A DNA stretch of 64,000 nucleotides from assembly GCF_029813775.1 (NCBI RefSeq), contig NZ_JARVKW010000016.1, positions 1 through 64,000 on the forward strand, in the 5' to 3' direction. The position numbers and the translations under genes are program-made. Every line of letters starts with the position of its first letter. The first letter of the stretch is position 1. Below the pieces are notes generated by a model. It was not told where the DNA came from. It saw only the letters and a list, made by a program, of their open reading frames with translations, and did not search any database. This DNA is from Streptomyces sp. DH24 (GTDB lineage Bacteria > Actinomycetota > Actinomycetes > Streptomycetales > Streptomycetaceae). Shown in pieces: positions 53,100 through 61,633 of the stretch.

Positions 53100-53552
53100 G
53101 TGTCGCAGGTCGAGGAATCCATCGAGGTCGGCGTGCCGGTGCACACCGCCTACAACCAGTGGACCCAGTTCGAGACGTTCCCCGAGTTCATGGAGGGCGT
53201 CGAGCGCATCGAGCAGCGTGGCGACACTCTCACGCACTGGGTGACGAACGTGAACGGCGTCCACCGGGAGTTCGACGCGGAGATCACGGAGCAGATCCCG
53301 GACGAGCGGGTCGCCTGGACGACGGTCTCCGGAGAGGCGAAGCAGGCGGGGGTGGTCACCTTCCACCGCCTCGACGACAGCCACACCAAGGTGATGCTGC
53401 AGATGGACTTCCAGCCCGACAGCGTCACCGAGAAGGTCGGTGACAAGCTCGGGTTCGTGAAGCGGCAGACCAAGGGTGACCTGGAGCGCTTCAAGCGGTT
53501 CATCGAGCAGCGCGGTCAGGAGACCGGTGGCTGGCGCGGCGTGGTCGTCTGA
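53100..53552 (+). CDS. SRPBCC family protein (polyketide cyclase/lipid-transfer-like)
   Basis: A 150-residue START/SRPBCC-fold protein. Typical segments are VEESIEVGVPVHTAYNQWTQF at the N-terminus (in two parts), FPEFMEGVERIEQ, DEITEQIPDERVAW-like (AEITEQIPDERVAW) and the long C-terminal helix with KGDLERFKRFIEQRG. It should bind a hydrophobic ligand; no reaction can be named. GTG 53100 has GAAGGAGGAG 7 bases upstream. A good SigB-type promoter lies in front, and close homologues are often stress induced in streptomycetes. It converges on rnhA. Confidence 0.88.
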   Translation: MSQVEESIEVGVPVHTAYNQWTQFETFPEFMEGVERIEQRGDTLTHWVTNVNGVHREFDAEITEQIPDERVAWTTVSGEAKQAGVVTFHRLDDSHTKVMLQMDFQPDSVTEKVGDKLGFVKRQTKGDLERFKRFIEQRGQETGGWRGVVV

Positions 53553-53565
53553 CCGGCCCGGTCCC

Positions 53566-54246
53566 TCAGGCGTCCGCCGTCCGGCATTCCGGGTGGCCCC
53601 AGCCCTGTGCGTTCTTGGCGATGGGCTCACCGGCGGCGTAGCCCCGGCCGCACAGACAGCGGCCGGGGAACTTCGCCTTGATGGTGCGTGAGGAACCGCC
53701 GCCGCGCGGCTTGGCCGCGGCCGGCCGGCGGCGCGGACTCTTCGCGGGGGCGTCCGGGGCGGGCGGCGGCTCCGGGGAGCCGAGGGCGCTGCCCGCGGGT
53801 TCCTGGACGGTCGCCGCCCGGCTCGCGGCGCGGTCGGCGAAGTCGTTGAGCCGGTCGCCGTCGACCTGGTGGGCGGGCACGTAACGGAACTCCACCGACC
53901 GCCCGTCGAGCAGTTCGTCGATGCGCACCACGAGGTCCTGGTTGGCGACCGGCTTTCCGGCGGAGGTCTTCCAGCCGTTGCGCTTCCAGCCGGGCAGCCA
54001 GGTGGTGACCGCCTTCATGGCGTACTGGGAGTCCATCCGGATCTCCAGCGGCACCGCCGGGTCGGTCGCCGCGAGCAGCCGCTCCAGGGCGGTGAGTTCC
54101 GCGACGTTGTTGGTGGCCCGGCCGAGCGGTCCCGCCTCCCAGCGCTCCGGGGTCTCCGTACTGTCGGCGACGACCCAGGCCCAGCCCGCCGGGCCCGGAT
54201 TTCCCTTCGAAGCCCCGTCGCACGCGGCCACCAAACGTTCACGCAT
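53566..54246 (-). CDS. rnhA: Ribonuclease HI with C-terminal zinc-type extension
   Basis: A 226-residue RNase HI that cleaves RNA in RNA-DNA hybrids. The catalytic acidic residues are visible: Asp in ACDGASKGNPG, Glu in NNVAELTALER, Asp in RMDSQYAM and Asp in NDFADRAAS. Beyond the ~145-residue catalytic domain lies a Pro/Ala/Arg linker and then a Cys/His cluster (GRCLCGRGY ... GWGHPEC), a likely small zinc-binding unit. The start is ATG 54246; ATG 54258 four codons upstream is possible. It converges on the SRPBCC gene. The extension may bind nucleic acid. Confidence 0.9.
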   Translation of the reverse strand: MRERLVAACDGASKGNPGPAGWAWVVADSTETPERWEAGPLGRATNNVAELTALERLLAATDPAVPLEIRMDSQYAMKAVTTWLPGWKRNGWKTSAGKPVANQDLVVRIDELLDGRSVEFRYVPAHQVDGDRLNDFADRAASRAATVQEPAGSALGSPEPPPAPDAPAKSPRRRPAAAKPRGGGSSRTIKAKFPGRCLCGRGYAAGEPIAKNAQGWGHPECRTADA

Positions 54247-54300
54247 GACCCCGATCATGCCATGGGCGCGCGGGGTCTCCGGCCTCGGGCGGGAGGGCTC

Positions 54301-55098
54301 TCAGCCCACGTCGGTCGTCTGCGGCATCTCGCCCTCGGTCCTGGTGATGTCGATGACCGAGAAGTTCGCGCCCTGCGGGTCGCTCAGGGCGGCGAACCGC
54401 CCGAACGGTGTGTCCATCGGCCCGAACCGCAGTACGCCGCCGAGCTCCGTGGCCCGCGAGACGGCCACGTCGCAGTCCTCGACGGTGAAGTACACGTTCA
54501 TGTAGGGGTCCACCTCGGGCGGGAACTCGTCCCCCATCTTCATCCGGCCCAGCACGCTGCGGTCGTCCAGGTCGAAGATCCGGAAGTCGACGGCGTCGTC
54601 CTGCATCTGCTTCGCCCGGTACGGGAACAGCGCGGGCCAGAACGCGTCGGACTTCTCGGGTGCGCGGGTGAAGACCTCCGCCCAGCAGTACGCGCCGGGT
54701 TCGGCCATCGCCTCGAAGCCCTCGTGCCGGCCGGCCTGCCACAGGCCGAAGACGACGCCGCCGGGGTCGCGGGCCAGGCACATGGTGCCGTAGTCGCCGA
54801 CCTGCATGGGCTCCATCAGCACCTCGCCGCCCGCCGACCGGACGCGCGCGGCCGTGGCGGCGGCGTCCTGCGTCGCGAAGTACAGGCACCACTGCGAGTG
54901 ACCTTCGTTGCCGGACATCGGCGGCACGACGGCCGCGACCGCCTTGCCGTCGGCGTAGGCCTCGGTGTAGTTGCCGTGCTCCGACGACGCCTCGCCGAAG
55001 GTCCAGCCGAGGACGCCGCCGTAGAACCGCTTGGCTCCCTCGACGTCACCGAACATCGCGTCGGCCCAGCAAGGGGCCCCCTCAGGTTGTACCGCCAT
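54301..55098 (-). CDS. Two-domain VOC (glyoxalase) family protein
   Basis: A 265-residue protein with two tandem VOC units (about residues 8-130 and 135-260). The first has APCWADAMFGDVEGAKRFYGGVLGW, the second AYCWAEVFTRAPEKSDAFWPALFPY, each in two parts. Such proteins resemble streptomycete hydroxylase/glyoxalase-like family members of unknown role. TAGCGT at 55143-55148 on the minus strand may be the -10 box. It is followed by rnhA on the same strand after about 54 bases. Confidence 0.88.
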   Translation of the reverse strand: MAVQPEGAPCWADAMFGDVEGAKRFYGGVLGWTFGEASSEHGNYTEAYADGKAVAAVVPPMSGNEGHSQWCLYFATQDAAATAARVRSAGGEVLMEPMQVGDYGTMCLARDPGGVVFGLWQAGRHEGFEAMAEPGAYCWAEVFTRAPEKSDAFWPALFPYRAKQMQDDAVDFRIFDLDDRSVLGRMKMGDEFPPEVDPYMNVYFTVEDCDVAVSRATELGGVLRFGPMDTPFGRFAALSDPQGANFSVIDITRTEGEMPQTTDVG

Positions 55099-55370
55099 GA
55101 CCGCGGCCTTTCGGGATTCGATTGGTTGGTCCGTTTTTTCACGCTAGTCACCCTCGGTCCGGGTCGCGCGCCGAACGTGCCCGGACGCGCGGGACGGCAC
55201 GGCGGCCGGCCACCGGGCCGGGGCCCGTGCATGCCCTGGGGACGGGGGCGGGCGGGGTCCGGATCGATGCCTCGCCGGCCCTCGGCGAGGATCTCCTCCA
55301 CCGGCCGCCCGGCAGGGAACTGTCCGGCCGGGCGGCCGGCCGAGGACCGGTGAACGGCCCTCTCCCGGCC

Positions 55371-55853
55371 CTACTCCCCCGCGTACGCCTTCTCCAGTTC
55401 GGCGATGTCGAGCTTGCCCATCGACATCATCGCCTTGGTCGCGCGGCCCGCCTTCTCCGGGTCCGGGCCGCCGATCATTTCCGTCAGCCGGACCGGCACG
55501 ACCTGCCAGGACAGTCCGTACTTGTCCTTGAGCCAGCCGCACGGGCCGGGCGTGCCGCCGTCCTCGGTGAGCCGGTCCCAGTAGAAGTCGACCTCCTTCT
55601 GGTCCGCGCAGAGGATCTGGAAGGAGACGGCCTCGTTGAAGGTGAATTCCGGGCCCCCGTTCAGCGCGACGAACCGCTGGCCGTTCGCCGTGAAGTCCAC
55701 GGTCAGCACGCTGCCCGCGGGGCGCGGGGCCCCCTCGCCGTAGTGGGTGACGCCGGTGACGGCGGAGTTCTCGAACAGGGACACGTAGTACTGAGCGGCT
55801 TCCTCGGCCTGGTCGTCGAACCAGAGACACGTGGTGAATCCGTCGGTGGTCAT
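55371..55853 (-). CDS. PhnB-like VOC protein (3-demethylubiquinone-type domain)
   Basis: A 160-residue PhnB/YjdN-like VOC protein. The family phrases TCLWFDDQAEEAAQYY, FVALNGGPEFTFNEAVSF and DKYGLSWQVVP are present. ATG 55853 has GGGAGG 5 bases upstream, which rules out the longer frame to 55877. It has no proven reaction. It is divergent from the epoxide hydrolase gene across 128 bases and lies upstream of the two-domain VOC gene on the same strand. Confidence 0.88.
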   Translation of the reverse strand: MTTDGFTTCLWFDDQAEEAAQYYVSLFENSAVTGVTHYGEGAPRPAGSVLTVDFTANGQRFVALNGGPEFTFNEAVSFQILCADQKEVDFYWDRLTEDGGTPGPCGWLKDKYGLSWQVVPVRLTEMIGGPDPEKAGRATKAMMSMGKLDIAELEKAYAGE

Positions 55854-55981
55854 GTCTGCCTCCCGAAGGCTTGGCATGGAGAACGGTCATCTGTGTCGAC
55901 CGGTCGGCGCCGCGGAACTCATCGGTCGGCGGGCCGGACAATTCACGCGTACAGCCATACACCGGAACTAACATCACGTTC

Positions 55982-57187
55982 ATGAACTCACCGCAGCCGG
56001 CGTCCGTCCGGCCCTTCCGTCTCGACGTCCCGCAGCGCGACCTCGACGACCTGCACGACCGCCTCGACCGGACCCGCTGGCCCGAGGGGCTGACCGGGAC
56101 GGGATGGGCGTACGGCGTGCCGCCGGAGTATCTGCGCGAGCTGGTGCGCCACTGGCGGCACGAGTACGACTGGCGCGCCGCCGAGGCACGGCTCAACGAG
56201 TGGCCGCAGTTCACCACCACGATCGACGGCGCGAACATCCACTTCGCGCACGTCCGGTCGGCCGAGCCGAACGCCACGCCGCTGATCGTCACCCATGGCT
56301 GGCCCGGTTCGATCGTGGAGTTCCTCGACGTGGTGGGCCCGTTGGCGGACCCGGCCGCGCACGGCGGCGACCCGGCCGACGCCTTCCACGTGGTGGTGCC
56401 GAGCATTCCCGGCTTCGGGCTGTCGGGGCCGACCACGGAGCCGGGCTGGGAGGGCGGCCGGGTGGCGGACGCCTGGGCCGAGCTGATGCGGCGGCTCGGT
56501 TACGAGCGGTTCGGCGCGCAGGGCGGCGACTGGGGAGCGGCGATCTCCCGCGAACTGGGCCGCGCCCACCCGGACCGGGTGATCGGCGTCCACCTCAATC
56601 TGCTGCCGGGCGCGCACGCGGCCACCGAGCCGACCGAGGAGGAGCTGGCCGCGCTCGGCCCCGAGGAGCGGGAGCGCACGCTCGCCTCCTGGCGCCGCTG
56701 GGCCGCCTGGACGAGCGAGGGCACCGGCTACTCCGTCCAGCAGGCCACCCGGCCGCAGACCCTGGCGTACGGCCTGACGGACTCGCCCGTCGGTCAACTC
56801 GCCTGGATCGTGGAGAAGTTCCGCGAGTGGACGGACTCGCGGGAGCTGCCCGAGGAGGCGGTCGACCGGGACCGGCTGCTCACCAACGTGATGCTGTACT
56901 GGCTGACCGGCACGGCGGGTTCGTCGGCGCGCATCTACTACGAACGCGCGCACGCCACCGGCCGGGCCGCGCGGCCCGCGGAGCCGTCCACCGCGCCGAC
57001 CGCGCTCGCCCTCTTCCCGGCCGAGCCGCAGATGCCGCTGCGGTACAAGGCGGAGCGCACCGAGAACCTGGTGCGCTGGACGGAGTTCGACCGGGGCGGG
57101 CACTTCGCCGCGATGGAGGAACCCGACCTGCTGGTCGACGACGTACGGGCGTTCTTCCGGCAGCTGCGCGAGAAGGACGGCGACTGA
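55982..57187 (+). CDS. Epoxide hydrolase (EHN-domain alpha/beta hydrolase)
   Basis: A 401-residue microsomal-type epoxide hydrolase. The EHN domain ([18 protein letters not shown], about residues 10-110) precedes an alpha/beta hydrolase core with the oxyanion motif HGWPGS, the nucleophilic Asp in QGGDWGAAI and the catalytic His in [12 protein letters not shown]. It would hydrolyse epoxides to diols. TAACAT at 55969-55974 stands 7 bases before ATG 55982, so the transcript is probably leaderless; no ribosome site is visible. It lies 149 bases upstream of clpP3 and is probably separate from it. Confidence 0.9.
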   Translation: MNSPQPASVRPFRLDVPQRDLDDLHDRLDRTRWPEGLTGTGWAYGVPPEYLRELVRHWRHEYDWRAAEARLNEWPQFTTTIDGANIHFAHVRSAEPNATPLIVTHGWPGSIVEFLDVVGPLADPAAHGGDPADAFHVVVPSIPGFGLSGPTTEPGWEGGRVADAWAELMRRLGYERFGAQGGDWGAAISRELGRAHPDRVIGVHLNLLPGAHAATEPTEEELAALGPEERERTLASWRRWAAWTSEGTGYSVQQATRPQTLAYGLTDSPVGQLAWIVEKFREWTDSRELPEEAVDRDRLLTNVMLYWLTGTAGSSARIYYERAHATGRAARPAEPSTAPTALALFPAEPQMPLRYKAERTENLVRWTEFDRGGHFAAMEEPDLLVDDVRAFFRQLREKDGD

Positions 57188-57336
57188 CCGCGCGCGAGGG
57201 CCCTTTGGCCGCTCTGCTCGTGGCGAATCTGCTGCGGGCCTATACCTCCCCGGAGAGGGCCGCGCCGGGCCGAGAGTGGAGAGGCGGCGCCGAGCACGGC
57301 GCCGCGACCGCCGCCACGACTCGACAAGGAGCGCCG

Positions 57337-57990
57337 ATGTCTCCGTTCGCCGCCGGCCCGGTGCCGGCCCCGCTGCCCCGGGCGGAGGAGGGCGACACCC
57401 CTCCGACCCGGTTCGACGACCACCTCGCGGCCCAACTGCTCGCGCAGCGCATCGTGCTGCTGGGCACGCAGGTGGACGAGGTGTCCGCCAACCGGGTCTG
57501 CGCCCAGCTGCTGATCCTGTCGGCCGAAGACCCGCGCACCGACATCGCCCTGTACATCAACAGCCCCGGCGGCTCGGTGCACGCCGGTCTGGCCATCTAC
57601 GACACGATGCGGCTCATCCCGAACGACGTCTCGACGCTCGCCATGGGATTCGCCGCCAGCATGGGCCAGTTCCTGCTCGCCGTCGGCGCGCCCGGCAAGC
57701 GGTACGCCCTGCCCAACGCGCGGATCATGATGCACCAGCCGTCCGCGGGCATCGGCGGCACCACGGCCGACGTCGAGATCCAGGCGGAGAACCTGGAGTT
57801 CACCAAGCGGACCATCGAGCGGATCACCGCCGAGCACACCGGGCAGAGCGTGGAGACCATCTCCCGGGACGGCGACCGGGACCGCTGGTTCACGGCCGAG
57901 GAGGCCAGGGAGTACGGCATGGTGGACCGGGTCGTGGAGTCCCTCGCGGACGTCCGCCCGGCCTCCTCACGACGCAGGACGGGGCTGTAG
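57337..57990 (+). CDS. clpP3: ATP-dependent Clp protease proteolytic subunit ClpP3
   Basis: A 217-residue ClpP with a complete catalytic triad: Ser108 in GFAASMGQ, His133 in IMMHQPSAG and Asp182 in DGDRDRWF. The N-terminal ~25 residues are a Pro/Ala-rich propeptide. With ClpP4 it should form the second streptomycete Clp peptidase, used when ClpP1P2 is limiting. ATG 57337 has AAGGAG about 6 bases upstream. The stop lies 2 bases before clpP4, so the two are translationally coupled. PopR, encoded convergently downstream, is the known activator of this operon in S. lividans. Numbering follows that operon. Confidence 0.92.
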   Translation: MSPFAAGPVPAPLPRAEEGDTPPTRFDDHLAAQLLAQRIVLLGTQVDEVSANRVCAQLLILSAEDPRTDIALYINSPGGSVHAGLAIYDTMRLIPNDVSTLAMGFAASMGQFLLAVGAPGKRYALPNARIMMHQPSAGIGGTTADVEIQAENLEFTKRTIERITAEHTGQSVETISRDGDRDRWFTAEEAREYGMVDRVVESLADVRPASSRRRTGL

Positions 57991-57992
57991 CC

Positions 57993-58595
57993 ATGGGGAC
58001 GTACACGATTCCGAACGTCGTCGAGCGCACCCCGCAGGGCGAGCGGTCGTACGACGTGTTCAGCCGGCTGCTGTCGGAGCGGATCATCTTTCTCGGCACC
58101 GAGATCGACGACGGCGTCGCCAACGTCGTCATCGCGCAGCTCCTGCACCTGGAGTCGGCGGCGCCGGAGAACGAGATCGCGCTCTACATCAACTCTCCCG
58201 GCGGCTCGTTCACTTCGCTCATGGCGATCTACGACACGATGACGTTCGTGCAGGCGCCGATCTCGACGTTCTGCGTCGGGCAGGCGGCGTCGACGGCGGC
58301 GGTGCTGCTGGCCGGCGGGGACCCGGGGCGGCGGTTCGTGCTGGAGCACGCGCGCGTGCTGCTCGGGCAGCCGGCCAGCGGCGGCCGGCAGGGCACGGTG
58401 TCCGACCTGACGCTCCAGGCCAAGGAGTTGGTGCGGATCCGCTCCCAGGTGGAGGAAGTGCTGTCGCGGCACACGCACCACGACGTGGCGACGCTGCGCG
58501 CGGACATGGACCGCGACAAGGTGTTCACCGCCCAGGAGGCGGTGGCCTACGGGCTGGCCGACGAGGTGCTGAGCCGGCGCCTGATGACGGTCTGA
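57993..58595 (+). CDS. clpP4: Clp protease subunit ClpP4 lacking the catalytic histidine
   Basis: A 200-residue ClpP-fold protein. Ser100 in [11 protein letters not shown] and Asp175 in DMDRDKVF align with the triad, but the histidine position holds Gly125 (VLLGQPASG, codon ggg at 58365-58367), where ClpP3 has MMHQP. The spacing Ser-X-Asp (25 and 50 residues) equals ClpP3, so the alignment is not in doubt. The subunit should be catalytically dead or very weak and act like a ClpR-type structural partner in a mixed ClpP3/ClpP4 tetradecamer. ATG 57993 follows the clpP3 stop by 2 bases. It converges on popR. Confidence 0.92.
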   Translation: MGTYTIPNVVERTPQGERSYDVFSRLLSERIIFLGTEIDDGVANVVIAQLLHLESAAPENEIALYINSPGGSFTSLMAIYDTMTFVQAPISTFCVGQAASTAAVLLAGGDPGRRFVLEHARVLLGQPASGGRQGTVSDLTLQAKELVRIRSQVEEVLSRHTHHDVATLRADMDRDKVFTAQEAVAYGLADEVLSRRLMTV

Positions 58596-58616
58596 GACGC
58601 CGGCCCGGGGGCGCCG

Positions 58617-59042
58617 TCAGGCGGCCAGGCACAGCCCGCCGTGCCGCGAGGCGGACGTGGCGCGGCCACCGGTCGCCTGCCGTGAGGTGATCCGGGCGAG
58701 TTCGCCGTGGGCCCGGGACAGCAGGTCGCCCAGGCCCAGGCCGAGGGCGTGGGCGGCGGCCGCGAGGACCTCCGACGAGGCCTCCTTGCGGCCCCGCTCC
58801 ACCTCCGACAGGTACGGCATGGAGATGCGGGCGGCGTCGGCGACGTCCTTGAGCGTGCGTTCCTGGGCCAGGCGTTCCTGGCGCAGGACGTCGCCCACCA
58901 GATCGCGCCACAGGGGTTCCTTCGGGGCGGGGGCCGACGGCAGGGAGCGCGGCGCGGGTGTCCTCTGCTCGGGGGAGGCCGGCTCGGAGGAGGCCGGGCG
59001 CAGCCGGATGACACGGGCGTGGTTCGTCGCTTGGATACTCAC
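58617..59042 (-). CDS. popR: PopR-like XRE-family activator of clpP3-clpP4
   Basis: A 141-residue regulator with an N-terminal Pro/Ala-rich arm, an XRE-type HTH (RTLKDVADAARISMPYLSEV and ERGRKEASSEVL, about residues 80-112) and a C-terminus ending CLAA. In S. lividans PopR activates clpP3-clpP4 and is degraded by ClpP1P2 through two C-terminal alanines; this protein ends in the same Ala-Ala and sits directly behind clpP4, so the match is strong. It has no other family domain. It is divergent from the SigB-family sigma factor gene. I see no obvious PopR box by eye upstream of clpP3. Confidence 0.87.
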   Translation of the reverse strand: MSIQATNHARVIRLRPASSEPASPEQRTPAPRSLPSAPAPKEPLWRDLVGDVLRQERLAQERTLKDVADAARISMPYLSEVERGRKEASSEVLAAAAHALGLGLGDLLSRAHGELARITSRQATGGRATSASRHGGLCLAA

Positions 59043-59151
59043 CCCTCAAGCCTAGGAGTCCTGGTCCCGGAGGGAAGGGATGGGCGTTCCGCCCTGGGTG
59101 AATCACGGGGGCGCGCGGGACGCCCTTCGCGCCGCCCGCGAAAATAGGGGG

Positions 59152-59176
59152 GCATGCACGGCCGACCCCGGGGTAC
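59152..59176 (+). promoter_or_regulatory. SigB-type promoter of the second sigma factor gene
   Basis: GCAT (59152-59155), 15 bases, GGGTAC (59171-59176), a full match to GNNT-N14/16-GGGTAY, 60 bases before ATG 59237. It suggests autoregulation or control by another SigB-type factor. Confidence 0.6.
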
Positions 59177-59236
59177 GCGCTCTTGGGGAAGCACCCAGGC
59201 AGACGTCATCGCCAAGACTTTTTGTGGGGAGAGGCA

Positions 59237-60124
59237 ATGGACACCGCCGTGATCCGGCCGGAGGTACAGGGCTCCGAGGAGACCGCCGAGACCAGGATGC
59301 AGGACGGGAACCTGCCGGGAGTAGAGGACCCGAAGACCGTGGCGCCGCGTGACGCCCGGGAGTTGTCCCGTCAGTTCTTCCGTCGGCTGACGGAGCTCGA
59401 AGAGGGCACGCACGAATACCAGTACGCGCGCAACACCCTGATCGAGATGAACATGTCCCTGGTGCGGTTCGCGGCGGGCCGGTTCCGGGGCCGCGGCGAC
59501 GACATGGAGGACATCGTCCAGACCGGCATGATCGGTCTGATCAAGGCGATCGACCGGTTCGACTTGTCGCGCGAGGTGGAGTTCACGTCGTTCGCGCTCC
59601 CGTACATCGTCGGTGAGATCAAGCGCTTCTTCCGTGACACCACATGGGCCGTGCACGTGCCGCGCCGGCTTCAGGAGCTGCGTGTCGAGCTCGCCAAGGC
59701 CCGCGAGGAACTCGCCAGCCGGCTGGACCGCGAACCGACGGTCAACGAGCTGGCCACGCTGCTCAACATCTCCGAGAAGGAGGTCGTGGAGGCGCAGATC
59801 GCCGCCAACGGCTACAACTCCTCGTCGCTGGACGCCGCGCTGACGGGCGACGGGCCGGAGAACGGCGAGGCCGTTCTCGCCGACTTCATCGGCGTGGAGG
59901 AGGACGGGCTGCGGCTGGTGGAGGACTTCCAGTCGCTGGCGCCGCTGATGGCCGAGCTGAGCGAGCGGGACCGGCAGATCATCCATATGCGGTTCGTGGA
60001 GGAGGCGACCCAGGCGGAGATCGGCGAACGGCTCGGCTGCTCGCAGATGCATGTCTCGCGCCTGATCAAGCGCCTGATCACACGCTTGCGTGAGGGGATG
60101 CTGGGCGAGCTGGGCTGCGCCTGA
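59237..60124 (+). CDS. SigB-family RNA polymerase sigma factor
   Basis: A 295-residue group 3 sigma factor. It has region 2 (DIVQTGMIGLIKAIDRFDLS, FTSFALPYIVGEIKRFFRD), region 3 (REPTVNELATLLNISEKEV) and region 4 with the HTH EIGERLGCSQMHVSRLIKR. ATG 59237 has GGGGAGAGG about 3 bases upstream. It has its own SigB-type promoter and is followed by a convergent RsbW-like gene that carries the same promoter type. From memory of gene order next to popR and clpP3/clpP4 it may be S. coelicolor SigL, but this is not confirmed here. Confidence 0.9.
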   Translation: MDTAVIRPEVQGSEETAETRMQDGNLPGVEDPKTVAPRDARELSRQFFRRLTELEEGTHEYQYARNTLIEMNMSLVRFAAGRFRGRGDDMEDIVQTGMIGLIKAIDRFDLSREVEFTSFALPYIVGEIKRFFRDTTWAVHVPRRLQELRVELAKAREELASRLDREPTVNELATLLNISEKEVVEAQIAANGYNSSSLDAALTGDGPENGEAVLADFIGVEEDGLRLVEDFQSLAPLMAELSERDRQIIHMRFVEEATQAEIGERLGCSQMHVSRLIKRLITRLREGMLGELGCA

Positions 60125-60325
60125 GCGAGGACCGCGTCGGGCGGGGCCGCTGTCGGCGTGCGGCTGCGCCCGGCGCTCCCGCATGTCCGGCGGCCCTCGG
60201 CGTCGTATACGTGGCCCACGTCGGGCGGCAGTGAACCGCCGTGGAGTCGGACGCCGTCCGGCGACTTCGCGCGGCTCACGCTCCCCGGCGGTTTCGGACG
60301 ACTTCACACGTGACCACACACACAT

Positions 60326-60357
60326 GACCGGCCTCGCCCGTACGCGATCGGCCGGTC
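60326..60357. terminator. Hairpin between convergent sigma factor and RsbW-like genes
   Basis: GACCGGCC (60326-60333) pairs with GGCCGGTC (60350-60357), followed by GTTTCC. The rest of the 253-base gap (60125-60377) shows no gene. Confidence 0.5.
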
Positions 60358-60377
60358 GTTTCCGCTGAGCGCGTGCC

Positions 60378-60830
60378 TCAGCCGGCCAACTCCAGGGTGG
60401 CCCGCACTCGCTTGCCCACCGGCACCCGCTCGACGACGATCTGCTTCGTCAGCGCGTGGACGATCTCCAGGCCGTGCATGCCGACCCGCTCCGGGTCACG
60501 CGGGAACCGCCGTGGCAGCGCGGCGCTGCTGTCGTAGACGAGGACGGTCACCGACGCGTCGGTGCCCTCCAGCTCCAGGATGTACGGGCCGTTGCTGTGC
60601 CGGTCCGCGTTGGTGACCAGTTCGCTCACCACCAGGAGCACCGCTCCCTCGGTGCGCCCGTCGATCTCGGCGCACCACTCGTTCCTGAGCTGCTCCAGGA
60701 ACTGCGCCGCGAAGGCCCGGGCCTCGGCGATGCATCCGGGCTCGCCGGTGTAGTGCGCCGCCCGCCGAAGCGGTTCCACGGGCACGTCGAAACCAGTCGG
60801 TATCACTGTCCCGCCCACGTACTGGGTCAT
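60378..60830 (-). CDS. RsbW-like ATP-binding protein
   Basis: A 150-residue HATPase_c protein. N-box VVSELVTNADRHSNG is intact; the G-box is GMHGLEIVHAL. The C-terminus ends GKRVRATLELAG. ATG 60830 has GAGAGAG about 8 bases upstream; the longer frame is antisense to a non-coding stretch. It converges on the sigma factor gene and has a SigB-type promoter, so it may be the stress-induced anti-sigma factor of that sigma factor, giving negative feedback. The pairing is inferred from position and promoter only. Confidence 0.83.
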   Translation of the reverse strand: MTQYVGGTVIPTGFDVPVEPLRRAAHYTGEPGCIAEARAFAAQFLEQLRNEWCAEIDGRTEGAVLLVVSELVTNADRHSNGPYILELEGTDASVTVLVYDSSAALPRRFPRDPERVGMHGLEIVHALTKQIVVERVPVGKRVRATLELAG

Positions 60831-60881
60831 GCGTTTCTCTCTCGGAAGCCGGCCTGGCCGGACACTGCTGCAACTGTGCTC

Positions 60882-60906
60882 GTACCCCGTGCGGGCCCGC
60901 GCAGTC
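60882..60906 (-). promoter_or_regulatory. SigB-type promoter of the RsbW-like gene
   Basis: On the minus strand, GACT (60906-60903), 15 bases, GGGTAC (60887-60882), a full match, 51 bases from ATG 60830. Confidence 0.6.
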
Positions 60907-61048
60907 CCCTCCGCGGGGCCGAGCCTGACACCGGGGACATCTTCCCATCCGTGCGGGGCACCCGGGCAGGGAACCGGGGACCGGGGCCGCAACCGCGCCG
61001 TCGTGGTGATCCCGCGGGGGTACGCCGGCCCGGCGGGAAGGGCGTGCG

Positions 61049-61633
61049 ATGAACGAGCTCATGGCCGCGCGGAGCCTGACGACCCGCCCGGCGGTCACGC
61101 TGGGCGGAGACGCCGTCGGCCAGATCAAGGAAGCGGTCTTCGACGGGCGCGCCGAGCGGATCGCCGGCTTCACGCTGAGCGGTCTGGGGCTTTTGTCGGG
61201 TTCCCTGCAGCACGGCCTGCCGTGGCCGGCGGTGCACTCCCTCGGCCACGACGCGGTGATGATCCGCGATCCCCGGCGGCTGGTGCGCTCGGACGTCGTC
61301 GCCGCGTACGGCGGGCCGCTGCGGGGACGGCTCATCGGCGCACGGGTCCGTACGGACGACGGCGACGAGGTCGGCACGGTGCTCGACGTGATCGTGGTGG
61401 GCGGCGCGAGCGGCCGGGTCGTGGGGTTCCGGATCGCCGGGCCGCGGACGCTGACGCCGCTGACCGGGCGCCGCCGCCGTCCGGTGTACCTGCCGCGGGG
61501 CGAAGCGGTCGCCGTCTCCGGCCGGACCCTGGTGGTGGAGTCCGACGTGACCCGTTTCACGGCGGAGGACCTGCCGGCCTTCGCGGTGCGGGCCGGGGCG
61601 TTCCACCACTCCCGGAAGGGCTCGCCGTCGTGA
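61049..61633 (+). CDS. PRC-barrel domain protein
   Basis: A 194-residue protein with two PRC-barrel-like beta units (about residues 1-85 and 88-170). TLGGDAVGQIKEAVFDGRAERIAGF and LIGARVRTDDGDEVGTVLDVIV, each in two parts, are the typical strands. PRC barrels are small adapter domains seen in ribosome maturation, photosynthetic reaction centres and sporulation proteins. The family members in actinomycetes have no proven role. A GGGTAC box lies 25 bases upstream without a good -35. The stop overlaps the next start (TGATG). Confidence 0.78.
   Translation: MNELMAARSLTTRPAVTLGGDAVGQIKEAVFDGRAERIAGFTLSGLGLLSGSLQHGLPWPAVHSLGHDAVMIRDPRRLVRSDVVAAYGGPLRGRLIGARVRTDDGDEVGTVLDVIVVGGASGRVVGFRIAGPRTLTPLTGRRRRPVYLPRGEAVAVSGRTLVVESDVTRFTAEDLPAFAVRAGAFHHSRKGSPS

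Noticed and set aside
61018..61023. GGGTAC box before the PRC-barrel genes
   Set aside because: The -35 region has only the T of GNNT at 16 bases; too weak to count.
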